Assembly: GCF_000236685.1 (NCBI RefSeq)
Contig: NC_016633.1
Span: forward strand, 2,294,001 to 2,358,000
DNA length: 64,000 nt
Direction of reading: 5' to 3'
Origin: Sphaerochaeta pleomorpha str. Grapes
GTDB lineage: Bacteria > Spirochaetota > Spirochaetia > Sphaerochaetales > Sphaerochaetaceae
Shown here: positions 1-7,775 of the stretch, piece by piece
How the letters are laid out: each line of letters begins with the position of its first letter
Numbering within the stretch: the stretch's first letter is position 1
Notes under the pieces: model-generated
Databases searched by the model: none
What the model was told of the DNA's origin: nothing
What the model saw: the letters and a program-made list of their open reading frames with translations, nothing else
Position numbers and translations under genes: made by a program

Positions 1-1
1 C

Positions 2-589
2 TATCTTGACGGCATGGCGGAACCCGAAATGTGTGTAACCAAAATGCGTAAAGAAGCCCAGAGCAAAATTGATGTTCTTCTAAGGACTATACCCATTGGT
101 GTCGTAATAGCCGATGACCAGCTTCGTATCGTAGACTGCAACAGCGGTTTTCTCAATCTTTTCGGGGATGTAGATTATCCTGTTGAAAAAGAAATCCTGG
201 ACCTTATCAGTGGGTTGCCCCTTGAGCGGTTTGTCCCTTTCATTGATAAGTTCCAAGAACAGTTTTCGAATGCGAAAACCGAGCAATACCGATTACATTA
301 CAAGGACAAATTTCTTCGGGTTACCTTTTTCTCCGTTGAGAAACAGAGGTTGGTAGGGGCTTTATTTGAAGATATCACCACGCCTACGGTCCGAAGGGAG
401 ACTGTCGTCAAAAAGGCTGAGGATGTTATCCAGAAGAGTCTGGAGACGGTCCAGCAGATTGCCTCTCTGCTGGGAGAGAACGCCGCCGATACGGAAATAA
501 TGCTCAATAGCCTCATTGATGCATTCAAAGTACCGGGTAACGGGGAGATTGATGGATTTACCCGCGATGACCAACAGGATTTTTCATGA
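2..589 (+). CDS. PAS-domain C-terminal part of a probable sensory [FeFe]-hydrogenase (5' end outside window)
   Basis: The reading frame is open to the left edge, so the gene is probably cut; the first ATG at 14 has no clear ribosome binding site. The visible 195 residues hold a PAS fold (about residues 25-125, with the core pattern GVVIADDQLRIVDCN) followed by a helical tail rich in charged residues (about 135-180). Sensory (group C) [FeFe]-hydrogenases end in exactly such a PAS domain and lie beside a PP2C/SpoIIE-type phosphatase and a second hydrogenase, as here. The hydrogenase domain itself is not visible, so the identity rests on context. If correct, the protein senses H2 or redox state and passes the signal to the phosphatase encoded next. 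It overlaps that gene by ATGA, which suggests coupled translation. Alternative: a stand-alone PAS regulator. Confidence 0.6.
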   Translation, partial: YLDGMAEPEMCVTKMRKEAQSKIDVLLRTIPIGVVIADDQLRIVDCNSGFLNLFGDVDYPVEKEILDLISGLPLERFVPFIDKFQEQFSNAKTEQYRLHYKDKFLRVTFFSVEKQRLVGALFEDITTPTVRRETVVKKAEDVIQKSLETVQQIASLLGENAADTEIMLNSLIDAFKVPGNGEIDGFTRDDQQDFS

Positions 590-1779
590 ATGATATTTTC
601 ATCGATGTAGACTATGCACAGATGTACAAGCATGGTCAGCAAATTGGAGGAGACGTATTTCTCTTGTCCCGTAATCCTGAGAGCGATCAGATTGTCTGTA
701 CGCTCAGTGATGGGTTGGGAAGTGGCGTAAAAGCCAATGTATTGGCCAGCCTGACAGCACATATGGCACATAAATTGAGCTTCAGTCCAATGGATCTTAC
801 ACACTCTGCGAAGATTATCATGAATACTCTTCCGGTCTGCAAGGAAAGGAAGATAAGCTACTCGACCTTTACCATTGCCGATATCCGTCACCTTTCCCTT
901 GACGATATTCGAGTGAACCTTGTTGAATATGACAACCCGCTTTCCCTGCATTTCAAGGGGAGTGAGTGTCTTTCCTGGAACCGTGAGAAGATTGACCTGA
1001 TGCGTGAGGGAGCCTTCAAGAAAGAAGAGCTGATCTGTTCCCATTTTAAACTTGAGGTCGGCGACCGTCTCATTATGTTCAGCGATGGGGTGACCCAGGC
1101 GGGTCTGGGCAAGGCATTGCCTTTGGGGTGGCGACTGGATGGAGTGAAGAAATATGCTGCACAGGTAATAGAGAAGAATCCGGGGATTTCGTCCCATGAT
1201 CTTTCTCTTGCCATCGTCCAGAAAGCAAATACCTTGGATGGATTATCTTCCAAGGATGATATTACTTGTGTGGCTGTGTATGTCAGGGCTCCGAGGAGAA
1301 CAGTCGTAGTGACTGGACCTCCGTTTACCAAAGACAAGGATGCCTTGCTTGGTGAAAAACTAAAGCAATTCGAAGGCAAGAAAATTGTTAGTGGCGGCAC
1401 TACTGCCTTGATCGTTTCCCGGCTGTTTGACAAAAAGCTTAAAGTTGACATGCATTGTTGGTCACCGGATGTCCCCCCTTCCTCCACCATGGAGGGTGTC
1501 GACTTGGTAACAGAGGGGATGCTTACCCTTAGCAAGGTAGCAAATGTTTTGGAGGCAAAGACTCCGACGAATAAGCTCCCCTGCGATGCCGTAAAGAAAT
1601 TTGTTGAGATTTTGCAGGATAGTGACCAAGTGCATTTCATTGTAGGAACTAAAATCAACGAGGCTCACCAGGACCCCAACATTCCTGTGGAAATCGGGAT
1701 CAGGCGGACCATTATCGGTAGGCTGCGGAAAGCCCTCGAAGATAATTATTTAAAAGAAACCTCGCAAGAATACTTGTAG
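586..1779 (+). CDS. SpoIIE/PP2C-family serine phosphatase
   Basis: The 397-residue protein carries the metal-binding signatures of the PP2C/SpoIIE phosphatase fold: GGDVF (Asp23), SDGLGSG (Asp42), MFSDGVTQAG and SSKDDITCVAV. These Asp residues bind the two metal ions used for phosphoserine or phosphothreonine hydrolysis. A further domain of about 130 residues follows the catalytic part (from about residue 265), which I do not recognise. No membrane segment is seen, so it is likely cytosolic. The start overlaps the stop of the PAS gene (ATGA). Phosphatases of this kind next to sensory hydrogenases are thought to be the output module of a hydrogen or redox signalling path; the target is not evident here, since no anti-sigma or anti-anti-sigma gene is in view. 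Confidence 0.85.
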   Translation: MNDIFIDVDYAQMYKHGQQIGGDVFLLSRNPESDQIVCTLSDGLGSGVKANVLASLTAHMAHKLSFSPMDLTHSAKIIMNTLPVCKERKISYSTFTIADIRHLSLDDIRVNLVEYDNPLSLHFKGSECLSWNREKIDLMREGAFKKEELICSHFKLEVGDRLIMFSDGVTQAGLGKALPLGWRLDGVKKYAAQVIEKNPGISSHDLSLAIVQKANTLDGLSSKDDITCVAVYVRAPRRTVVVTGPPFTKDKDALLGEKLKQFEGKKIVSGGTTALIVSRLFDKKLKVDMHCWSPDVPPSSTMEGVDLVTEGMLTLSKVANVLEAKTPTNKLPCDAVKKFVEILQDSDQVHFIVGTKINEAHQDPNIPVEIGIRRTIIGRLRKALEDNYLKETSQEYL

Positions 1780-1803
1780 GGGAAATGTAGAGAGGAGTTT
1801 TGT

Positions 1804-2082
1804 ATGGGCAAGAAAGAGAAAGTGATGGTGAGAATTTGTGTGGGTACGGCCTGTTTTGTGCAGGGCGGCGCCGATTTGCTGCTCTATAATGACTTTTTGG
1901 ATCCGGTTGTTCTTGCAAACTGTGATATTGAGGGGGTTTCCTGCCTCAATATGTGTAAGCAGGTTGCTACAGACTCCCCCCAGAATGCAAAACCCCCATT
2001 CGTCAAGATCAATGACAAAGTCTATGGCGATGTTTCCCAGGAGCGGTTCTGCAAATTATTAGCGGAGGCGGTTAATGCTTGA
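1804..2082 (+). CDS. Thioredoxin-like [2Fe-2S] ferredoxin (hydrogenase-associated)
   Basis: A 92-residue protein with the Cys pattern C12-x4-C17-x29-C47-x3-C51, typical of thioredoxin-fold [2Fe-2S] ferredoxins such as NuoE/HydC-type modules. It probably carries electrons to or from the hydrogenase encoded immediately downstream, whose start lies inside the last codons of this gene (8-base overlap). The ATG at 1804 is preceded by a GAGAGGAG ribosome binding site. It lacks the N-terminal helical region of full NuoE subunits, so it is a minimal version. An extra Cys40 is present. The redox partner is inferred from context only. Confidence 0.85.
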   Translation: MGKKEKVMVRICVGTACFVQGGADLLLYNDFLDPVVLANCDIEGVSCLNMCKQVATDSPQNAKPPFVKINDKVYGDVSQERFCKLLAEAVNA

Positions 2083-3553
2083 ACTGAATAATCAGTACAC
2101 ATTGATTAAGCGCAGGATACAAACAGAAGTTCTCAAGCAATTCTTCGATGATACATTGGAAAGGGATGCTGATAAAATTCCTTTTGTCATCATTCCGAAG
2201 GAACGTATTCCGAATCGTTGCTGCATCTATAAAGAAAGGGCTATGATCCGGTACCGGATCATGGCACTTTTGGGTATAAATATCGAACAGTACGATGATG
2301 AAATGAAGCCCTTGAGTGAATATGTGAAAGAGGTTCTCGCCAAGGATACGCCTCCGTTGCCTATTTTAACGACAATAAGCACGGCATGTTCCTCCTGCCC
2401 TCCTGATAGATATCTTATCAGCGATGCCTGCAGGGGCTGTTTTGCGCGGCCGTGCCTTGCCAACTGTCCGAAAGACTGTATTACGTTCATCAATGGACAG
2501 GCCCATATCCAGGAAGACCGCTGTATTCGTTGTGGTAAATGCAAAGAGGTGTGTCCCTTCCATGCCGTAGTCCATATTCCCGTTCCCTGTGAGGAGGCTT
2601 GCCCCGTCAATGCGATAAAGAAAAACGAGGCAGGGTATGTGGAGATTGACTATGCACATTGCATCAGTTGCGGACGCTGTGCTATGAGTTGCCCCTTCGG
2701 TGCAATAGTCGAACGCTCGGGTCTTATTCCTGTGGTCAAGATGATTAAGGCCGGTGTGGATGTGACTGCCATGATTGCACCCTCCATTGAAGGTCAATTT
2801 CCCGGGACCTTGGGCCAGATCAAGCAGGCTTTGCTTGTATCCGGGTTTACGCGGGTTATTGAAGTTTCCCAGGGTGCCGAGGTTACGAGCAACCATGAAG
2901 CCGAGGAATTGACACGGAAAAAAGAAAACGGTGAAGGGTATATGACTACCAGTTGTTGTCCTGCCTACATGGAGATGGTTGACAAGCAGTTGCCTTTCCT
3001 TGCAGGGAAACGTTCTAGCGCCAGGACGCCGATGGGGTATTCAGCCGAAATATGTAAACGGGATTTTCCTGAGACAAAGACTATTTTTATTGGTCCTTGC
3101 CTTGCCAAGAAGGTTGAAGGGGCTATGTCAACTGATGTGGATGGGGTTATCACATTCAGTGAGCTTGCTTCCCTGTTCATGGCCAAAGGGGTAGATGTCC
3201 GGGAGATGGAATCTGCAGACCTTGGCGATACAGCATCCTTTGAAGACTGCAGGGGGTTTGCCCTGACTACAGGGGTAGCCAGCTGTGTTGTCAGTCGCCT
3301 CAAAGAGGGCCTTGATGTGCAGACCATGCCTATTAATGGGGTCGATAAACGGATGTTCCGCATGATGAAAGTCTGGGAAAAACGTCCGCCAGAGGTGGAT
3401 CTGATTGAGGTGATGTGTTGTGAAGGCGGGTGTATCAACGGTCCGGGAACTATTGTCAAACCTTCGGTTGCCTTGAGACTTCGCGGGGGAAACAATGCAG
3501 CGACTCCGGTCAAATCCATGCGTGACCCACTGAAAATGATGGAAAAGAAATGA
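2075..3553 (+). CDS. [FeFe]-hydrogenase catalytic subunit (4Fe-4S plus H-cluster domain)
   Basis: The 492-residue protein has an unusual Cys-rich N-terminal part, then two 4Fe-4S ferredoxin repeats (Cys150-x2-Cys153-x2-Cys156-x3-Cys160 and Cys196-x2-Cys199-x2-Cys202-x3-Cys206) and a C-terminal H-cluster domain. The three H-cluster motifs are TTSCCPAY (291-298), GPCLAKKVE (340-348) and EVMCCEGGCINGPG (445-458). Ligands are predicted as Cys295, Cys342, Cys449 and Cys453, with Cys294 as proton relay. Motif 1 ends in Tyr rather than Trp, motif 2 has Gly in place of the usual Met before Pro-Cys, and motif 3 has GPG instead of GGG. It should interconvert protons and H2 with ferredoxin in the cytosol. 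The altered motifs fit a group B-like or modulating enzyme more than a standard group A one; this subgrouping is an inference. Confidence 0.9.
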   Translation: MLELNNQYTLIKRRIQTEVLKQFFDDTLERDADKIPFVIIPKERIPNRCCIYKERAMIRYRIMALLGINIEQYDDEMKPLSEYVKEVLAKDTPPLPILTTISTACSSCPPDRYLISDACRGCFARPCLANCPKDCITFINGQAHIQEDRCIRCGKCKEVCPFHAVVHIPVPCEEACPVNAIKKNEAGYVEIDYAHCISCGRCAMSCPFGAIVERSGLIPVVKMIKAGVDVTAMIAPSIEGQFPGTLGQIKQALLVSGFTRVIEVSQGAEVTSNHEAEELTRKKENGEGYMTTSCCPAYMEMVDKQLPFLAGKRSSARTPMGYSAEICKRDFPETKTIFIGPCLAKKVEGAMSTDVDGVITFSELASLFMAKGVDVREMESADLGDTASFEDCRGFALTTGVASCVVSRLKEGLDVQTMPINGVDKRMFRMMKVWEKRPPEVDLIEVMCCEGGCINGPGTIVKPSVALRLRGGNNAATPVKSMRDPLKMMEKK

Positions 3554-4041
3554 AAAGGGAAATGATGATGCAAGATGGTGCATTGCTTCTTTCTCAGGTC
3601 TCTTCCCTGACTGGGAGCTGGGAGGGCAGTATCGAGAGAAGGTACTGCCATCTTAGCAATGTTTCGGCACTGCTAAAAGACTATTTTCCAAATACCAATT
3701 GGACAGGTTTCTATATCCGCGAAAAGGATAGCGACCATTTGGTCCTGGGTCCGTTCCAGGGGAAAGTTGCTTGTACCGATATAGACTTCAAGCGGGGAGT
3801 GTGTGGCAAAGCCGCTAGTACTGGACAAAGTCAACTGGTAGCTGATGTGCATTGCTTTGAGGGGCATATTGCCTGCGATGGGGCTTCGCGCAGTGAATTG
3901 GTTGTTCCTATCTTTGCCTCTGATGGTCAGGTTGTTGCTGTGATTGACCTGGATAGTCCTTCTGTTGGCCGGTTTTCCAAGGAAGACCAGCTTGTCGTGG
4001 AGCGCATAGCAAGTTTGCTTTCCAAAAGACTTTGGGCTTGA
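3550..4041 (+). CDS. msrC: Free methionine-(R)-sulfoxide reductase (GAF-domain fRMsr)
   Basis: A 163-residue single GAF-domain protein with the fRMsr signatures NWTGFY, LGPFQGKVAC, GVCGKAA and DVHCFEGHIACD. Cys75, Cys85 and Cys109 have the same mutual spacing as the catalytic and resolving Cys84, Cys94 and Cys118 of the E. coli enzyme. The enzyme reduces free methionine-(R)-sulfoxide with thioredoxin. It starts inside the stop codon of the hydrogenase gene (ATGA overlap) with a GGAAAAG site before it; Met codons a few residues later (3562-3568) are possible alternative starts. Its place at the end of the hydrogenase genes suggests a role in repair of oxidative damage in an oxygen-sensitive metabolism, which is an inference. 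Confidence 0.93.
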   Translation: MKREMMMQDGALLLSQVSSLTGSWEGSIERRYCHLSNVSALLKDYFPNTNWTGFYIREKDSDHLVLGPFQGKVACTDIDFKRGVCGKAASTGQSQLVADVHCFEGHIACDGASRSELVVPIFASDGQVVAVIDLDSPSVGRFSKEDQLVVERIASLLSKRLWA

Positions 4042-4066
4042 CTAAATTACGTAATGTGCGCATTCT
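4038..4066 (+). promoter_or_regulatory. Possible promoter of the thrS T-box transcript
   Basis: TTGACT at 4038-4043 overlaps the msrC stop codon and is followed after 17 bases by CATTCT, a weak -10 match. A start near 4073 would place the first T-box helix directly at the 5' end of the RNA. The -35 element is good and the -10 element is poor, so this is a tentative call. Confidence 0.4.
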
Positions 4067-4069
4067 TAT

Positions 4070-4367
4070 GCATAAGGCGTTGAGAAAGACGAGTAAACGG
4101 AAGCGAGGCAACAGAGAGGATTCCCTTGGTTGAGAGGAATCTGGCAGGCGCCCTTTGAAAACCCCTTTTGAGCCGCATATCGAACGGGCAACCCAGTAGG
4201 TTATGCCGCATACCTGGCGATATAGGTACATGAAGCGTCTTCTCCGGCGAATAAGAGTCGGAAAGGAAGCAAGGTGGAACCGCGGAAACATGAGAACCTT
4301 CATGCTTTCGTCCTTGCCGTACTACGGAACATGCCGTAGCGGAGGGCGATGGCATGAAGGTTTTTTT
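4070..4367 (+). promoter_or_regulatory. T-box riboswitch (tRNA-Thr sensing) with transcription terminator
   Basis: The leader has the hallmark T-box core AAGGTGGAACCGCGG at 4271-4285. Stem I features are also present: GAGTAA (4091-4096), the AGAGAG bulge (4113-4118), and a distal hairpin with arms GATTCC (4119-4124) and GGAATC (4136-4141) around a GGTTG loop. A candidate Thr specifier ACC lies at 4161-4163, after GAAA. The terminator is formed by CCTTCATGC (4297-4305) and GCATGAAGG (4352-4360), then seven T (4361-4367). Uncharged tRNA-Thr should bind the specifier with its anticodon and the TGGA of the T-box core (4275-4278) with its 3' end, stabilising the antiterminator so that thrS is transcribed when threonine is short. 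The tRNA-Thr(GGU) gene at 35677-35749 has the matching anticodon and a U discriminator, as TGGA requires. Confidence 0.93.
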
Positions 4368-4411
4368 ATGCGACTGAGATCCACTGGTAAAAATGTGGAA
4401 AGGAGATAGAA

Positions 4412-6160
4412 ATGGCTAAACAGGAAGCGGGAGATGAAAAACTCGCGAAGATTCGCCACTCAATGGCCCATGTAATGGCTGAGGCTGTGCTTGAGATGTT
4501 CCCATCTGCACAGATTGCCATCGGGCCTTCGATTGAGAATGGCTTCTACTATGATTTCGATTTGCCAAGGGCACTGGTTAGCGATGATCTGGAAGAGATT
4601 TCAACCAGAATGAAAAACATCATCAGCGAAGACAAAAAATTTGTCCGTACGGTTGTTAGCCGCGAAGAGGCCAAGGCAGTCTTTGCTGGGCAGACATACA
4701 AGCTCGAATTGATAGATGCAATTCCCGAGGGTGATGAGGTTTCCTTATATAACCAAGGTGGTTTTACCGACCTGTGCAGGGGCCCCCATGTTGAATCTAC
4801 CAAGGAATTGCGTGGTGATTCCTTCAAACTTATGAGCATTGCCGGCGCCTATTGGAGGGGTAAGGAAACAAATCCTATGCTTACCCGCATCTATGGTACT
4901 GCCTGGGCCAATGCAAAAGATTTGCGTCTCTATCTTCAGCATCTTGAGGATGTCGAAAAGAGAGACCATCGTAAGCTTGGCAAGGAACTCGATTTGTTCA
5001 GCCTGCATGAAGAAGCGGGTCCCGGCCTTGTCTACTGGCATCCAATGGGGGCCAGGGTTCGTCTTGCCATCGAGGATTTCTGGCGCAAAGAGCACTATAC
5101 CAATGGGTATGAGATGGTATATACCCCGCATGTCGGAAAATCCTGGCTCTGGGAAACCAGTGGCCACTTGGATTTCTACAAGGAAGGCATGTACCCCAAG
5201 ATGGAGATGGACAAGAGTGATTATTATGTAAAACCCATGAACTGTCCGTTCCATATCATGATTTATAAGAATAGCAAGCGGTCCTATCGAGACCTTCCAT
5301 TCCGTTGGGCTGAACTCGGAACCGTATATCGATATGAAAAGGCCGGGGCGATGCACGGATTGATGCGAGTCCGTGGTTTTACCCAGGATGATGCACATTT
5401 GTTTGTCACTCCCGAGCAGATGGACGAGGAAATCAAGGAAGTGTTGCGCTTCTCTTTGCATATGCTTCATTCCTTTGGATTCCAAGAGATTAAGGCATAT
5501 CTGTCCACCCGGCCTGAAAAGGCAGTTGGGGATCCTTCCCGATGGGACGATGCAACCGAAGCCCTTCGTAAGGCTATTGTCGCCGAAGGCTTGAGCTATG
5601 AGGTGGACGAAGGCGGCGGAGCTTTCTACGGGCCAAAGATTGACTTGAAAATCAAAGACGCCATTGGTCGTGAATGGCAGCTTTCGACCGTACAGTTTGA
5701 CTTTAATCTCCCGGAACGTTTCCATATGACCTTTGTAGACCGCGATGGTGTCGAAAAACAACCTTATATGATTCATAGGGCTCTCTTGGGGTCCATCGAG
5801 AGGTTCTTCGGGGTTCTCGTCGAGCATTACGCAGGGGCTTTCCCCCCATGGTTGGCTCCTGAGCAGATCAGGGTAATCCCTGTCGGGGAAACGTTCTTTG
5901 ACTATGCTAAAAAGGTTGAGGCTCGTCTCCGTTCGGAGGGATTCCGGGTGAGCTGTGATCTGGGTGATGATAGGATGAATGCCAAGATTCGCTCAGCTCA
6001 GCAGATGAAGATTCCCTATATGATGATTATCGGTGAGCGGGAAGAGCAGAATGACCAGGTGTCTGTACGTTACCGTAACGGTAAGCAGGACAATGGTTTG
6101 GCTACAGAGGCTTTCATTGCCGCAGTGAAAGCGAAAGTTGCCAGCAGGGAACAGTTGTAA
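4412..6160 (+). CDS. thrS: Threonyl-tRNA synthetase without TGS domain
   Basis: A 582-residue class II synthetase that charges tRNA-Thr. The first recognisable element is the editing domain (RHSMAH with His16 and His20; CRGPHV with Cys122 and His126, the set used to clear Ser-tRNA-Thr). The catalytic core follows, with the zinc-binding Cys in MNCPFH, a His in the AHLF segment and the His in MIHRALLGS, and the class II arginine motif in MRVRGFTQDD. The C-terminal anticodon-binding domain begins near residue 490. The usual N-terminal TGS domain of about 60 residues is missing: only some 13 residues precede the editing domain. The GGAGA site at 4401-4405 fits the ATG at 4412. Expression is controlled by the T-box leader. 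Editing and catalytic residues are intact, so it should be functional. Confidence 0.96.
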   Translation: MAKQEAGDEKLAKIRHSMAHVMAEAVLEMFPSAQIAIGPSIENGFYYDFDLPRALVSDDLEEISTRMKNIISEDKKFVRTVVSREEAKAVFAGQTYKLELIDAIPEGDEVSLYNQGGFTDLCRGPHVESTKELRGDSFKLMSIAGAYWRGKETNPMLTRIYGTAWANAKDLRLYLQHLEDVEKRDHRKLGKELDLFSLHEEAGPGLVYWHPMGARVRLAIEDFWRKEHYTNGYEMVYTPHVGKSWLWETSGHLDFYKEGMYPKMEMDKSDYYVKPMNCPFHIMIYKNSKRSYRDLPFRWAELGTVYRYEKAGAMHGLMRVRGFTQDDAHLFVTPEQMDEEIKEVLRFSLHMLHSFGFQEIKAYLSTRPEKAVGDPSRWDDATEALRKAIVAEGLSYEVDEGGGAFYGPKIDLKIKDAIGREWQLSTVQFDFNLPERFHMTFVDRDGVEKQPYMIHRALLGSIERFFGVLVEHYAGAFPPWLAPEQIRVIPVGETFFDYAKKVEARLRSEGFRVSCDLGDDRMNAKIRSAQQMKIPYMMIIGEREEQNDQVSVRYRNGKQDNGLATEAFIAAVKAKVASREQL

Positions 6161-6202
6161 GTCAGGGTTTTTGCCTACGCTTGCAGATATTGAACTGTGA
6201 CA

Positions 6203-6238
6203 GGTAAAAGCCGGGAGTTTTCCGGCTTTTGCCTTTTT
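6203..6238 (+). terminator. Rho-independent terminator after thrS
   Basis: A 12-bp stem (6203-6214 with 6222-6233, one G-T pair) with a 7-base loop is followed by five T (6234-6238). The ribosome binding site of the next gene begins at the very next base. Confidence 0.85.
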
Positions 6239-6248
6239 GGAGGTTTCC

Positions 6249-7763
6249 ATGACAAAAAAACAAGCTATTGAAAAGCTTGAGGAGATGGACCGTCATTTGG
6301 TGATGCTTGAACATATTGAGTCTGTACTTTCCTGGGACCAGGAAATCGCCGCTTCAAAGAAAGGCCTTGACGAACGGGCGAGGCAGATGGGCTGGCTTTC
6401 CTCTGAATTCCATGAACTTGCCTGCGGCAATGAGATGGGTGACATCTTATCCCAACTTGGTGCTGATGCCGATCATCTGGAAGGGGATGGGCAAGATGAC
6501 TTTGAGAAAGCCTTGATACGGATCAGGTTCCGATTTTATGAGAAAGAACGGAATCTTCCGGTCTCTTTGGTCCGGAAACTCAGCGAGGCTACGTCCGTAG
6601 CCCATGAAAGCTGGGTTGAAGCAAGGAAGCAGGATGATTGGAACCTGTTCAAGCCCGAGCTCCAGACCTTGGTCGATTTAACCAGGGAAAAGGCTGCCTG
6701 CTTTGCCAAGGAGGGTTCCTCGCAATATGATGTGTTGCTGGATGACTATGAACAGGGTATGAAGACTGCAACGGTCAAGGCTCTTTTTGACAGCGTGAAG
6801 CCTTCTTTGGTTTCGCTGGTGAAAAAGCAAGCCGATCTCAATGTAGATAATTCATTCCTGTTTAAAGAGTATCCGATTGACAAGCAGGAAGGCTTTGCCT
6901 TCCAAGTGCTCTCTGATATGGGTTTTGATTTTACCAGGGGTAGCCGTGCTGTCTCTGTCCATCCGTTTACCTCGACACTGGGAAGCGATGATATTCGTAT
7001 CACGACAAGGTATACCGACCCTAGTGTCATGGATTCTTTCTATTCTTCTGTGCACGAAGGCGGGCATGCCCTCTATGAAATGGGAGCGTCGAAGGGCAGG
7101 CAGAAAGGAACGAGCATAGCCAATGGGGCCTCGATGGGAATGCATGAATCGCAAAGCCGGCTCTGGGAGAATATGATTGGCAGGAGCGAGGCTTTCTGGG
7201 TTCATTATTTCCCTCTTTTCAAAAAGACCTTCCCCTCCCAGCTTGAAGGAATTGGATTTGAGCATTTTGTGAAGGCAATCAACAGGGTTGCCCCCGGATA
7301 TATCCGGACAAATGCTGACGAAGTAAGCTATAGCTTGCATGTCATATTGCGGTTTGAGCTGGAACAGGCAATGTTGGATGGGTCACTTTCCTTGGACGAT
7401 GTCCCCCAAGCCTGGAACCGGAAATCGGAAGAATTGCTTGGGATAGTCCCCAAGACCTGTCGCGAAGGTGCTTTGCAAGATGTTCATTGGAGTGGCGCGG
7501 ATTTTGGTTATTTCCCTACCTATGCACTGGGAAATCTATATGGTGCACAGATCTGGGAGAAGTTGAATTCTGATCTGGATAGTGATGTATTGCTTAGAAA
7601 AGGTAATTTGAAGGAAATCGGAGCCTACCTGAATGGAGAGATTTATAAGAAAGGCTCTCTCTATAGGCCTGTTGATTTGTTGCATGGGGTCACAGGAAAA
7701 AGGCTTGACGCGATTCTGTTCACCAAGTACCTTGATAACAAATTCAGCCGTTTGTTCGGCTAA
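6249..7763 (+). CDS. Metallocarboxypeptidase, M32 (Taq) family
   Basis: The M32 family removes C-terminal amino acids from peptides in the cytosol, using one metal ion. The 504-residue protein has the active-site motif HEGGH (His269-His273; HExxH type, Glu270 catalytic), the family motif MHESQSRLWEN, which supplies the third metal ligand Glu, and TNADEVSYSLHVILRFELE further on. Length is standard for the family. I chose the ATG at 6249 over an in-frame ATG at 6237 because GGAGG (6239-6243) lies between them at the right distance. A terminator hairpin sits directly before this gene. The next gene, pgsA, starts 12 bases after the stop, so the two may be cotranscribed. Confidence 0.94.
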   Translation: MTKKQAIEKLEEMDRHLVMLEHIESVLSWDQEIAASKKGLDERARQMGWLSSEFHELACGNEMGDILSQLGADADHLEGDGQDDFEKALIRIRFRFYEKERNLPVSLVRKLSEATSVAHESWVEARKQDDWNLFKPELQTLVDLTREKAACFAKEGSSQYDVLLDDYEQGMKTATVKALFDSVKPSLVSLVKKQADLNVDNSFLFKEYPIDKQEGFAFQVLSDMGFDFTRGSRAVSVHPFTSTLGSDDIRITTRYTDPSVMDSFYSSVHEGGHALYEMGASKGRQKGTSIANGASMGMHESQSRLWENMIGRSEAFWVHYFPLFKKTFPSQLEGIGFEHFVKAINRVAPGYIRTNADEVSYSLHVILRFELEQAMLDGSLSLDDVPQAWNRKSEELLGIVPKTCREGALQDVHWSGADFGYFPTYALGNLYGAQIWEKLNSDLDSDVLLRKGNLKEIGAYLNGEIYKKGSLYRPVDLLHGVTGKRLDAILFTKYLDNKFSRLFG

Positions 7764-7775
7764 AAAAGGAAGTCC

